Positions 8,029 through 20,400 of a stretch of 64,000 nucleotides of DNA are shown in pieces (within the stretch, counting starts at the first letter, position 1; the number at the start of each line of letters is the position of its first letter). Both the position numbers and the translations under genes were made by a program. Source of the stretch: Planctomycetota bacterium. GTDB lineage: Bacteria > Planctomycetota > Planctomycetia > Gemmatales > Gemmataceae. The stretch lies in NCBI GenBank assembly GCA_016191165.1, contig JACPPF010000045.1, forward strand, positions 21,702 through 85,701, read 5' to 3'. Under the pieces are notes generated by a model, which worked only from the letters and a program-made list of their open reading frames with translations, searched no databases and was not told the origin of the DNA.

Positions 8029-9054
8029 ATGTCGGTCACGGAAAAACCACTAACGGCGCCGGTACACCAGGACCCCCACCAACAGCTTTTGGTCGGTAGC
8101 GTCCTTGGCGCCGTCGTGGTGCTGGCGGCGCTGGGGATTGTCTTCGCCGGCTTGCCGTGGCTTTGGTGGGAAGCCTGGAACACCCTGTTCGCCAACAACG
8201 ACGACATGAGGAGAAACACCTTTTTGTCGCGTGCTCTGTTGATTTTGGTGGACCTTCTCGCCATGGGTGGGTTGGCCTACGGCGCCCATGGCGCGTTGCA
8301 AAGGATCAGCCAACCGGGCCTGCGGGCAGGAATCTTTTTTCAGGCGGTCGTCTTTTGCGTTGCCGGCGGGGTGAGTTTTTGGATCGGGGCCGCGATGGAG
8401 GGCAATGAGCAATCTGCCACCGTCGGATGGTCGGTGATGGCCGTCGTCGCCGGCGCCGCCATCGCCGGGGCCGCCTACCTCTATCTCAAGTCTCCCGCCT
8501 GGTTGAATTTCCTTGAAACCCTTGAACAGCAGGGCTGGTTTCACGGCATCTCCTACAAGGGCAACCAGGGCGTGCGCGTTCGCCGCGGCAGCATTATCGG
8601 TCTGCTCGCGGTCGGATTGTGCGGCATCATCACGCTGAGCATGAATCGCTTCTTCGGCGTCGAGCGGCCCGATCTTCCGTCCAACGACTGGTTTTTGGAC
8701 ATTCCATTCACGGAGCAAACCAAGTTCATTCCGCTCTTTTATTCGGTCCACCTGATCATCCCGTTGGTGCTGGGCGTGGCCTTGATGTGGGTGGCCTGGC
8801 GCGTCGTCAATGTGCCGGCCTTCGCGGATTTTTTGATTGCGACCGAAGCCGAGATGAATAAGGTATCCTGGACGAACCGCCGCCGGCTGTACCAGGATTC
8901 GATCGTGGTGTTGGTGACCACGTTCTTGATGACGGCCTTTTTGTTCGCGGTCGATATCGTCTGGATCCGCGTGCTCAGCGCTCCGGGCATTCAGGTTCTG
9001 GTGATCGACTTGAAAGAAGCCGAAAAGCAGCAACAAAAAACCGCGGAATGGTAG
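8029..9054 (+). CDS. secE: Preprotein translocase subunit SecE, enlarged
   Basis: SecE clamps SecY in the inner-membrane translocon. The diagnostic part is the C-terminal ~70 residues: ATEAEMNKVSWTNRRRLYQDS followed by IVVLVTTFLMTAFLFAVDIVW, the amphipathic helix plus core membrane helix of SecE. Most SecE proteins have 60-130 residues, whereas this one has 341. The extra N-terminal 270 residues contain about five or six additional hydrophobic segments (for example GSVLGAVVVLAALGIVFAGLPW, GIFFQAVVFCVAGGVSFWIG, WSVMAVVAGAAIAGAAYLYL). Planctomycete SecE proteins are known to be long. Position between tRNA-Trp and nusG supports the call. Confidence 0.9.
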   Translation: MSVTEKPLTAPVHQDPHQQLLVGSVLGAVVVLAALGIVFAGLPWLWWEAWNTLFANNDDMRRNTFLSRALLILVDLLAMGGLAYGAHGALQRISQPGLRAGIFFQAVVFCVAGGVSFWIGAAMEGNEQSATVGWSVMAVVAGAAIAGAAYLYLKSPAWLNFLETLEQQGWFHGISYKGNQGVRVRRGSIIGLLAVGLCGIITLSMNRFFGVERPDLPSNDWFLDIPFTEQTKFIPLFYSVHLIIPLVLGVALMWVAWRVVNVPAFADFLIATEAEMNKVSWTNRRRLYQDSIVVLVTTFLMTAFLFAVDIVWIRVLSAPGIQVLVIDLKEAEKQQQKTAEW

Positions 9055-9087
9055 GTCGTCCCCCATTCGCCATCTGGATTGGTTCCC

Positions 9088-9732
9088 ATGACAACGGACT
9101 CCACCACGCCTGAGTTGACCGCGCCGAGCGCCTCTTCCGCGCCGCCAGCGGACGTCCCGCCCGATGCGCCCGAGGAACAACCGGCCCCGAACAACCTGCA
9201 ATGGTATGTCGTCAAAGTTCAGTCGAACCGAGAGGAATCGATCAAGGAAGCCATCGAGAAGAAGGTCAAGATCGAGGGCCTGCAAGCAGGCTTCGGTCAG
9301 ATCGTCATTCCCACCGAAAAAGTGAGCGAGATGCGTAAAGGGAAACGCTATATTCGCGAACGCAAGCTGCTCCCCGGCTACCTGATGGTCCAGGTCGAAT
9401 TCAACGAGGAAATGCTCTACCTTTTCCGCGAAACATCCGGGGTTGGCGATTTCGTCGGCGCGGGGCTAAACAAGAAGCCGTTGCCGATGGGTGAAAATGA
9501 CATAAAAAAATGGATTGGCCAAAAGGACGGCGGCATCAGCCCGACGACCGAAACGAAGGCTTCTCCCTACAGCGAAGGCGACCGCGTCAAGGTCAAGGAC
9601 GGCATGTTTTCGGGTATGGAGGGCGCGGTCAAGACCATCCTCGAAGCCAAGGGCGCCGTCGTCGTGGAGCTAACCATCTTCGGCCGGCCCGTGCCCGTCG
9701 AATTGGAATACTGGCAAGTGGATTTCGCATGA
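9088..9732 (+). CDS. nusG: Transcription termination/antitermination factor NusG
   Basis: NusG binds RNA polymerase and couples it to Rho or the ribosome. The 214-aa product has a short acidic Ala/Pro-rich N-terminal extension (about 40 residues), then the NGN domain starting LQWYVVKVQSNREESIKEAIEKK with RKLLPGYLMVQVEFNEE, then a KOW domain (EGDRVKVKDGMFSGMEGAV) ending at VDFA. The ATG at 9088 is preferred over the TTG at 9079 used in the ORF track. The end of NGN carries a Lys-rich NKKPLPMGENDIKKWIG stretch in place of the usual PxPLxxxEv segment. Confidence 0.96.
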   Translation: MTTDSTTPELTAPSASSAPPADVPPDAPEEQPAPNNLQWYVVKVQSNREESIKEAIEKKVKIEGLQAGFGQIVIPTEKVSEMRKGKRYIRERKLLPGYLMVQVEFNEEMLYLFRETSGVGDFVGAGLNKKPLPMGENDIKKWIGQKDGGISPTTETKASPYSEGDRVKVKDGMFSGMEGAVKTILEAKGAVVVELTIFGRPVPVELEYWQVDFA

Positions 9733-9735
9733 TCT

Positions 9736-9828
9736 GGTGAGTGATGCGTGGTGCGTGGTGAGTGATGAGCGGCATCTAATTGGCCGACTCGGCACTCGCG
9801 GCGCACCACTTGCCACTCGCCACTTACC
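9736..9828. repeat. Word-repeat inverted repeat, empty unit 3
   Basis: The left arm (9736-9773) is made of GTGAGTGATGCGTGGTGCGTGG-type words; the right arm (9783-9828) is the degenerate complement (GCACTCGCGGCGCACCACTT, then GCCACTCGCCACTTACC). It occupies the whole nusG-rplK gap up to the rplK ribosome-binding site. Confidence 0.7.
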
Positions 9829-9839
9829 AAGGCAACCTC

Positions 9840-10304
9840 ATGGCAAAACATGTTACCGCTCAGGTGAAACTTCAATGCCCCGGTGGGCAAGCGACGCCGG
9901 CCCCGCCGGTAGGGCCCGCGCTGGGTCAGCACGGCGTCAATATCGGTCAGTTCGTGTCGCAGTTCAACGACAAGACGAAGGATCAGCGCGGCATGATGAT
10001 CCCCGTGGTCATCAGCGTTTTCAGCGACCGCACGTTCACCTTTGAAATCAAGAGCCCGCCCGCCGCGGTCCTCATCAAGCAGGCCGCCGGGATCCCCATC
10101 GAAAAAAAGAAGGGCGGCGACGTTTTGCCCGCCGAAGAAAAAGAAAAAAAGACCGGGAAATACAAGGGTTTCAAGGTCACGAAAACCCAGGTGCGTGAAA
10201 TTGCCAAGCGAAAACTGGTTGACCTCAACGCCCGGGATGAAGACCACGCCATGCGCGTCATCGAAGGCACCGCCCGCAGCATGGGCATCACCGTGGAAAG
10301 TTAG
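9840..10304 (+). CDS. rplK: 50S ribosomal protein L11
   Basis: L11 binds the GTPase-associated centre of 23S rRNA. The 154-aa product starts [20 protein letters not shown] with [17 protein letters not shown] and ends with [22 protein letters not shown], all signature L11 stretches. The start at 9840 (AAGG upstream) is chosen over the 20-residue-longer track start, which reads through the word-repeat. It is about 12 residues longer than usual because of a Lys/Glu-rich insert ([19 protein letters not shown]) between the N- and C-terminal domains, near the interdomain hinge. Confidence 0.97.
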   Translation: MAKHVTAQVKLQCPGGQATPAPPVGPALGQHGVNIGQFVSQFNDKTKDQRGMMIPVVISVFSDRTFTFEIKSPPAAVLIKQAAGIPIEKKKGGDVLPAEEKEKKTGKYKGFKVTKTQVREIAKRKLVDLNARDEDHAMRVIEGTARSMGITVES

Positions 10305-10424
10305 CCAGCAAGCGAAAGCGACCGTTTCCTGACGCAGCGCCGTCCGGAAAAAATACGGCCTCTCGCGCGGAGTCAAGAAAAAAAAGTTCCTCAGCACCGA
10401 AAAAAAGCGGACACCGCAACCTGT

Positions 10425-10441
10425 TGGATGTATAACATCCA
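10425..10441 (+). promoter_or_regulatory. Perfect short hairpin in the rplK-rplA leader
   Basis: TGGATGT-ATA-ACATCCA forms a 7-bp stem with a 3-nt loop in the unusually long (187 nt) gap between rplK and rplA. L1 represses its own mRNA in many bacteria, so an L1-related operator is possible, but the match to a known L1 site was not established. Confidence 0.35.
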
Positions 10442-10491
10442 GACGGGTCGGGTCGCTTTTTCGATGCGTTTTTGTTTTTACGAGTTCATCC

Positions 10492-11430
10492 ATGGCCAAG
10501 AAACAAACGGGCGATGCCGCCGACGCTAAACCCGCGGACGACGCCGGTCAAGCAAAACAAGCCAATCCCGAGGTAAAAGAGCCGAAGAAACCCAGGGCGG
10601 CAAAGGCCCCCAAGCCTGAGGTTGCGCCGGACGGCGCGCCCGCGCCGGCCGATGCCGCCAAGCCCGCGGCGCCAAAGCCAGCCTCCGCAGCTGGCGCGGA
10701 CGGTACGAAAAAAAAGAAAAAAGGAGGCATTTCGCCTGCCCGAGGCAAAAAGCTGCGCAACCAAATAAAGAATACTCTCCAGCGCATTGAAAAAGAGGGG
10801 GCTGTTCCGCTGCCGCGCGCGGTGACCTTGCTCAAGCAGTCCAAGCGAGTCAAGTTTGATGAAACGGTCGAGATCCACATGTCGCTCGGCGTGGATACGA
10901 CTCAAAGCGATCAACTCGTGCGTGGCACGGTGCCCTTGCCGCACGGCGTGGGCAAAAAAGTTCGCGTTGTCGTGTTTTGCCAGGGGGATAACGTGGCCAA
11001 GGCCATGGAGGCCGGCGCCGACTTCGCGGGGTCTGATGATTTGATTGAGAAAATCCAAAAAGGCGGCTGGCTCGATTTCGATGTGGCGCTGGCAACGCAA
11101 GACCTCATGGGCAAAGTCAGCCGCCTTGGCAAAGTGCTCGGGCCCCGCGGTCTGATGCCGACGCCCAAGGCCGGGACGGTCATCACCGGCGATGTGGCCG
11201 GGGCCGTGCGCGATTTCAAGGCGGGCAAGGTGGAATTCCGCACGGACAAGGGGGGCAACGTCCACGCTGGCGTCGGTAAGCTTAGCTTCGAGGAAGACAA
11301 GATTGCCGCCAACGTCACTGCTTTCGTCGATGCCATCCGCGCCGCCAAGCCGACCGGAATCAAGGGCAACTACGTAAAATCGATCACGCTTTCCTCCACG
11401 ATGGGGCCAGGTATCGCCCTGGCGATGTAG
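10492..11430 (+). CDS. rplA: 50S ribosomal protein L1 with long N-terminal extension
   Basis: The core (about residue 80 onward) is a complete L1: [64 protein letters not shown] and a normal C-terminus [15 protein letters not shown]1 forms the mobile L1 stalk at the E site. The product is 312 aa against about 230 normally. The first ~80 residues are low-complexity Ala/Pro/Lys ([17 protein letters not shown], a run KKKKKGG), probably disordered and rRNA-contacting. Start at 10492 is the only ATG upstream of the core in frame. It follows rplK and precedes rplJ. Confidence 0.96.
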   Translation: MAKKQTGDAADAKPADDAGQAKQANPEVKEPKKPRAAKAPKPEVAPDGAPAPADAAKPAAPKPASAAGADGTKKKKKGGISPARGKKLRNQIKNTLQRIEKEGAVPLPRAVTLLKQSKRVKFDETVEIHMSLGVDTTQSDQLVRGTVPLPHGVGKKVRVVVFCQGDNVAKAMEAGADFAGSDDLIEKIQKGGWLDFDVALATQDLMGKVSRLGKVLGPRGLMPTPKAGTVITGDVAGAVRDFKAGKVEFRTDKGGNVHAGVGKLSFEEDKIAANVTAFVDAIRAAKPTGIKGNYVKSITLSSTMGPGIALAM

Positions 11431-11484
11431 TCATGCCGATTGGTGGCCTGGCAGCTGAACCCTCGACTCAACCGGATTGTCCAC

Positions 11485-12024
11485 ATGAGTAAAGTCATCA
11501 AGCAAATGCAAATGAACGCCTTGACGAGCGACTTCAAGGACGTTCGCGAGATGGTGCTCCTTAATATCGTCGGGCTTGACGCGATTGGTGAGAACCAGGT
11601 TCGTCTGGGTCTGCGTAAAAAGGGCATTCGCCTGCAGATGGTGAAGAACAGCCTGGCGCGGCGCGTGTTTGGCGATCTGGGACTGCAAATCCAGACGGGC
11701 TGGGAAGGCTCGACCACGGTGGCATGGGGCGCCGGCAGCGTCGCGGAGTTGGCCAAGGAGATCGAAACGGTCGTCAAGAAGTACGACAAGAAAATGAAGG
11801 TCAAGACCGCGGTCGCGGACGGCCTGGAGGTGGCGTTCGACATCGCCCTCAAGATGCCCACGCGCCAGGAATCGCTGAGCCGGGTTGCCATGCTGGCGCT
11901 CGCGCCGGCTCGCCGCATCGCCGCCCAGATTGTCGGGCCCGCCTCGCAGGTGTGTGGCCAGATCAAGGGAATCAAGGACTCGAAGAAGGAAGAAGAGGCC
12001 CCGGCAGAGACGCCGCCCGCCTGA
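11485..12024 (+). CDS. rplJ: 50S ribosomal protein L10
   Basis: L10 anchors L7/L12 dimers to the ribosome stalk. The 179-aa product begins MSKVIKQMQMNALTSDFKDV, has LRKKGIRLQMVKNSLARRVF (rRNA-binding region) and LSRVAMLALAPARRIAAQIVGP, then a C-terminal helix and an acidic/Ala-rich tail (KKEEEAPAETPPA). Start at 11485 is chosen over the track start at 11440 because the extra residues read back into the rplA gap. It is 54 nt after rplA and about 115 nt before rplL. Confidence 0.95.
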   Translation: MSKVIKQMQMNALTSDFKDVREMVLLNIVGLDAIGENQVRLGLRKKGIRLQMVKNSLARRVFGDLGLQIQTGWEGSTTVAWGAGSVAELAKEIETVVKKYDKKMKVKTAVADGLEVAFDIALKMPTRQESLSRVAMLALAPARRIAAQIVGPASQVCGQIKGIKDSKKEEEAPAETPPA

Positions 12025-12138
12025 CGCCGCTTGCGGCTTGGCGTTTGCGAATTGGAAGAAAGCTATTACGCATGCTGCTCAGCTTCAAGCAGCACCTGGT
12101 GATACAAGAACGAACAAACGAACGAAAGGAAAGTTGCA

Positions 12139-12549
12139 ATGTCCGACCGTGCATGGGGCGATGATATCAAAGACATCGGCGACAAGATCGCCGCTCTTAC
12201 GGTTTCCAAGGCCGTGGAACTGGGCGATTACCTCGAAGAAGTCCACAAGATCAAGCCGGCCGCGGGTGGTGGTGGCGGCGGCCCGATGATTCAGCAGCAA
12301 GCGCCGGCGCCCGAAAAGGCTGCCGAGCCGACCGAGTTCCGCGTCGTCCTCGAGGGCTTCGACCCGGCCAAGAAGATCAACGTCATCAAGGTCTGTCGCG
12401 AGATCACCGGTCTTGGCCTCAAGGAAGCCAAGGACCTGGTCGAGGGCGCGCCCAAGGCCGTCAAGGAAGGCCTGAGCAAGGAGGATGCCGCCAAGATCGA
12501 AAAGCAGTTGACCGACGGCGGCGCCAAGGCGTCCGTCAAGCCGATGTAA
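12139..12549 (+). CDS. rplL: 50S ribosomal protein L7/L12
   Basis: The 136-aa stalk protein recruits translation GTPases. An N-terminal dimerisation helix region ([20 protein letters not shown]) leads into a Gly/Ala-rich hinge ([21 protein letters not shown]) and the conserved C-terminal domain ([40 protein letters not shown]). An AAAGGAAAG ribosome-binding site lies just upstream, giving strong translation as expected for a multi-copy stalk protein. Confidence 0.97.
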   Translation: MSDRAWGDDIKDIGDKIAALTVSKAVELGDYLEEVHKIKPAAGGGGGGPMIQQQAPAPEKAAEPTEFRVVLEGFDPAKKINVIKVCREITGLGLKEAKDLVEGAPKAVKEGLSKEDAAKIEKQLTDGGAKASVKPM

Positions 12550-12563
12550 GGGACCGCCAATTC

Positions 12564-12599
12564 GTTTAGCGCCCGCGCGACGCCAGGCGAGCGCTAAAC
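12564..12599 (+). repeat. 36-nt GTTTAGCGC palindrome, copy 1
   Basis: GTTTAGCGC (12564-12572) and GCGCTAAAC (12591-12599) enclose a CG-rich centre. Adding the flanking C and G makes a 10-bp perfect stem. Two other 36-nt copies lie at 30266 and 48852. Confidence 0.85.
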
Positions 12600-12898
12600 G
12601 ATCAACGGCATGAATCAACCAAACCGGAATGAAGTCGAGGCTGCGGCAGCGAGGCGGATGTTGGGCACAGGAAGTCCCGCCACTCGTCTGCGACCATCAC
12701 GTTGTCGTGCGGTGGGAACAGCGTGAAGCGCATTCATCAATTCCAAGAGACCAGAAGCTCCTCCCAATCGAGGTGTGCTTCCAGGGTCTTTTTTCATTCC
12801 AGGTTCGTACGGCGGACCCGGTTGTCGCGCGTGGCAACCCACCCTGATTTTCGCGCCATCTGCCCCGGATGCATCTACCCTGAGCCATACTCTCGTCG

Positions 12899-12926
12899 CG
12901 CGCGTCTGGCCTGTTCCAGGCGCGCG
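12899..12926 (+). promoter_or_regulatory. Leader hairpin just upstream of rpoB
   Basis: CGCGCGTCTGG / CCAGGCGCGCG forms an 11-bp stem (one G-U pair) with loop CCTGTT, about 18 nt before the Shine-Dalgarno. There is no U-run after it, so it is not a simple terminator. It may be an RNase processing site between rplL and rpoB or affect rpoB translation. Confidence 0.4.
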
Positions 12927-12959
12927 GGCGTGTTCCCTTTTCTGGGAGGAGCCTGAGTC

Positions 12960-16739
<3,780 letters not shown>

Positions 16740-16812
16740 TTTCATTGCAGAGTTGAGAGTTCAGAGTGCAGAATGTGGGGAAAAATCACGCACCCATTCT
16801 GGAGACTCTGCG

Positions 16813-17187
16813 ATGAAGAACGACAACCTGAAATTGCGAACGAAAGAATTCGCGAAACGAGTCATCAAGCTATGCCGGCAATTGCCCAGGACGGAGGAAG
16901 GGGCTTTGATTCGTCGGCAGGTTTTTCGCTCTGGTACCTCGGTGGGCGCCAATTATCGCGCGGCATGCCGTGCTCGGTCGAAAGCCGATTTCGTCTCCAA
17001 GATGGGTATCGTTCTGGAGGAAGCCGACGAAACACTCTATTGGCTGGAGATTATCGTCGAAACCGAAATTATCAAACAAAAACTGCTTGGACCGCTAATG
17101 AAGGAAAACAACGAGCTGGTTTCCATCTTCGTCGCGAGCCTGCGGACAGCAAAAGAACAGGATTCGCGAAAAGATGACAATGTGTGA
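16813..17187 (+). CDS. Four-helix-bundle protein, S23 / 23S rRNA intervening-sequence protein family
   Basis: The 124-aa protein reads KLRTKEFAKRVIKLCRQLP, then RRQVFRSGTSVGANYRAAC, SKADFVSKMGIVLEEADETLYWLEIIVE and a last helix LMKENNELVSIFVASLRTAK. This is the standard pattern of the four-helix-bundle family first seen as ORFs inside 23S rRNA intervening sequences and related to the Avd accessory protein of diversity-generating retroelements. Family members form pentameric barrels with basic surfaces and probably bind nucleic acid; a cellular function is not established. ATG 16813 is chosen (GGAGACTC upstream) over the TTG at 16753, which lies in the left inverted repeat. It sits between rpoB and rpoC and will be cotranscribed with them. 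Confidence 0.9.
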   Translation: MKNDNLKLRTKEFAKRVIKLCRQLPRTEEGALIRRQVFRSGTSVGANYRAACRARSKADFVSKMGIVLEEADETLYWLEIIVETEIIKQKLLGPLMKENNELVSIFVASLRTAKEQDSRKDDNV

Positions 17188-17189
17188 CC

Positions 17190-17354
17190 ATGGAAACGAA
17201 ACTAACTATTCGGAATTGCCCCACGGCATTCCGTTTTCAGTGCCCAAGGGATTGGGAAGAGCTTGAGCGAACCATGTCGCCCAAGTTTCGTCACTGTGCG
17301 GCCTGTAATCGGGACGTTCATTTTTGCGGATTTGAGATGGGCCGCACCATATGA
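17190..17354 (+). CDS. 54-aa Cys-rich putative zinc-binding protein
   Basis: This ORF is too short for the track. It starts 2 nt after the S23 stop (TGACCATGG), so the two are likely translated together. The product starts METKLTIRNCPTAFRFQCP and goes on DWEELERTMSPKFRHCAACNRDVHFCGFEMG. Cys residues at about 10, 18, 37, 40 and 46 form a CxxC plus outlying cysteines typical of a small zinc-binding fold. The pattern CPxDWEExxxTxxPxxRxCxxCxRxVxxC looks like a real conserved family rather than chance, but I cannot name it. A role with the S23 protein, within the inverted-repeat element, is inferred only from linkage. Confidence 0.6.
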   Translation: METKLTIRNCPTAFRFQCPRDWEELERTMSPKFRHCAACNRDVHFCGFEMGRTI

Positions 17355-17416
17355 CACGGTTTGGAAAACTGCACTCTTAACTCTGAACTCTGCATTGTTT
17401 TTGAAGGAGGCTAACC

Positions 17417-20400
17417 ATGAGCGCCGGTGAAGCCAATTATGATCGCATCAATGACTATGGCTCGGTGAGAATCAGCCTCGCCAGCCCGCACGACATCCGT
17501 TCCTGGTCGTTCGGCGAAGTCAAAAAGCCGGAAACGATCAACTACCGCACCTACCGGCCCGAAAAAGACGGCCTGTTCTGCGAGCGCATCTTCGGCCCGG
17601 AAAAGGACTGGGAGTGCTCCTGCGGCAAATACCGCGGCATGAAGTACAAGGGCATGATCTGCGACCGCTGCGGCGTCAAGGTGACGCACTCGCGCGTGCG
17701 CCGCAAGCGCATGGGGCACATCGAACTGGCGGCGCCCGTTGTCCACATCTGGTTCTTCAAGGCCATGCCCAGCCGGCTGGGGACGCTGCTGGAGATGAAG
17801 ACCACCAGCCTGGAAAAGATCATCTACTTCCAGGACTACGTCGTCGTCGATCCGGGCGACACCCCCCTGAAGGAAAAACAGCTGCTCACCGAGGACGAGT
17901 TCCGCCGCAGCCGCGATCAGTACGGCGAAGCTTTCAAGGCCGCCATGGGCGCCGAAGCGATGAAGATGCTGCTGGAACGGCTCAACCTCGTCGATCTCTC
18001 GCGCGACCTGCGCGAAAAACTGGCCGCCGAAACCGCCAAGGACAAATCGTCCAAGCAAAAGCTGCGCGACTATGTCAAGCGCTTGAAGGTGGTCGAATCG
18101 CTGCGCGACAGCGGGCTGGGGGGGCCTCCCAACAAACCCGAATGGATGGTCCTCGAGTGCATCCCCGTCATCCCGCCCGACCTGCGCCCACTCGTGCTGC
18201 TCGATTCGGGCAACTTCGCGACCAGCGATCTGAATGACCTTTACCGCCGCATCATCAATCGCAACAATCGGCTCAAAAAGCTGGTCGATCTCAACGCGCC
18301 CGAGGTCATCATTCGCAACGAAAAGCGCATGCTTCAGCAGTCCGTGGACGCCCTGTTTGACAACAACCGCTGCAAGCGGCCTGTCCTGGGTTCGTCGAAT
18401 CGGCCGTTGAAGTCGCTGACCGACATGATCAAGGGCAAACAAGGACGATTCCGCGAGAACCTTCTGGGCAAGCGCGTCGATTACTCGGCCCGCTCGGTGA
18501 TCGTAGTCGGGCCCGAACTCAAGTTGCACCAGACCGGCCTGCCCAAGAAGATCGCGCTCGAATTGTTCCAGCCTTTCATCATTCGCCGTCTGAAGGAGCT
18601 CGGCCACGCCGATACCATCAAGTCGGCCAAGAAAATGCTGGAGCGCAAGGCCGACGAGGTGTGGGACATCCTGGAAGAGGTGATCAAGAACCATCCGGTG
18701 CTGCTCAATCGCGCGCCGACCCTGCATCGCATGGGCATTCAAGCGTTTGAGCCGGTGCTGATCGAGGGCAACGCCATTCGCATTCATCCGCTGGTTTGCA
18801 AGGGCTTCAACGCCGACTTTGACGGCGATCAGATGGCGGTCCACCTGCCGCTCTCGATCGAGGCCCAGGTCGAGGCGACGGTGTTGATGATGGCGACCAA
18901 CAACATCTTCAGCCCGTCCAACGGCCATCCAATCATCACGCCCAGCCAGGACATCGTCATGGGCTGTTATTACCTGACCGCCGATCCGCTGGCGATGTTC
19001 ATGTCCCCCGGCGGCGTCATCGACGAGCGCGTCAAGGACTATCGCAAGAACCTGCCCGCCAACCTCAAGGGGGAGAACATGAAGTTCTCCAGCCCGGCCG
19101 AGGTCTTCCTGGCGTTCGCCCTCAAGAAGCTTGGCATTCACGCGCGCATCAAGGTGCGTTTGCCGATCGAAAAGAAGGTCGTCAGCGAGGTTGCCGTCGA
19201 TAAGGACAAAACCAGGGTCGAGGAGACCGCGCGCGATCCCAAGAACCTGCTGGTGTCAACAACGGTCGGCCGCGTGATTTTCAACGACATCCTGAAACCG
19301 CTCATGCCCTTCTACGATCTCGCTCTTTCGGGCAAACACCTGAGCCGCATCATCGCGGATTGTTATCAGTTGCTCGGCCGGCGCGAGACGATCGAGCTTT
19401 TGGATCGTATGAAGGAAACCGGCTTCCGCGAATCGACCCGCAGCGGGCTGTCGTTTTCGACCGACGACCTCAAGACGCCGCTCAGCAAGGAACAGTTCAT
19501 CAAGGATACCGAGAAGGAAGTCGACAAGGTGCAGAAGCAATACTCCAAGGGCTTCATCACGGGCCCGGAGCGCTATAACCGCATCATCGACCTCTGGACC
19601 GACGCGCGCGACAACATCACCAAACAAATGATGCAAGAACTCAAGCACGATGTCCGCGGCGGCATCCCTTACCTGAACCCGATTTTCCTGATGGCCCACT
19701 CCGGCGCCCGCGGCGGCGTCGAACAGATTCGCCAGCTCGCCGGCATGCGCGGTCTGATGGCCAAGCCCTCAGGCCAAATCATCGAGACGCCGATCAAGGC
19801 CAACTTCCGTGAAGGCCTCAGCGTGCTCGAATACTTCAGCTCCACCCACGGCGCCCGCAAGGGATTGGCCGATACCGCCCTCAAGACGGCGGACTCCGGC
19901 TACCTCACGCGCAAGCTCGCGGACGTGGCGCAGAATGTCGTCGTCACCATGAACGACTGTGGCTCCACGCAGGGCATCACCAAGCGCGCCATCTACAAGG
20001 GCGAGGAAATCGAGCGCTCCTTGAGCGAAACCATTCGGGGCCGCGTCAGTCGCCACGCCATCACCACCCGCGTCGATGACGACGAGGTCACCGTCGTCGG
20101 CGAAAACGAAATGATCAACTGGGAACAGGCGCGCCACATCGAAAAGCTCGGCATCGACAACGTCGTCGTCCGTAGCCCCATGACCTGCGAAGCGACCCTG
20201 GGCATCTGCCGGCTTTGCTACGGCATGGACCTGGCGACCGGCACGCTCGTCGAGGAAGGCATGGCCGTCGGCATCATTGCCGCGCAGTCAATCGGCGAAC
20301 CCGGCACGCAGTTGACGATGCGCACCTTCCACATCGGCGGCGTCGGCAACCGCGAGATCGAAGAAAAGGAACGCAAATCCAAGCGTGGCGGCGTCGTCAA

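Larger units (their letters stand above)
12550..12959. other. rplL-rpoB intergenic leader
   Basis: This 410-nt gap has no supported gene. It starts with a 36-nt palindrome (12564) and ends with a strong hairpin before the rpoB ribosome-binding site GGGAGGA (12944-12950). The 615-aa minus-strand ORF running from 14462 into this gap is an antisense shadow of rpoB. Confidence 0.6.
16743..17397 (+). mobile_element. Inverted-repeat element with S23 cargo between rpoB and rpoC
   Basis: The left arm at 16743-16771 (CATTGCAGAGTTGAGAGTTC then AGAGTGCAG) and the right arm at 17369-17397 (CTGCACTCTTAACTCTGAAC then TCTGCATTG) are 29-nt inverted repeats with only a few mismatches. Each is built from GAGTT/GAGAGTT/CAGAGT words. 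Between them are two ORFs in tandem, an S23-type four-helix-bundle protein and a 54-aa Cys-rich protein 2 nt downstream, both in the direction of rpoBC. No transposase or reverse transcriptase is present. The element starts 3 nt after the rpoB stop and ends 19 nt before rpoC, so it fills the whole intergenic gap. Confidence 0.65.

Noticed and set aside
16743-17397. Diversity-generating retroelement
   Set aside because: The S23 family includes Avd, but no reverse transcriptase, template repeat or variable repeat is present.
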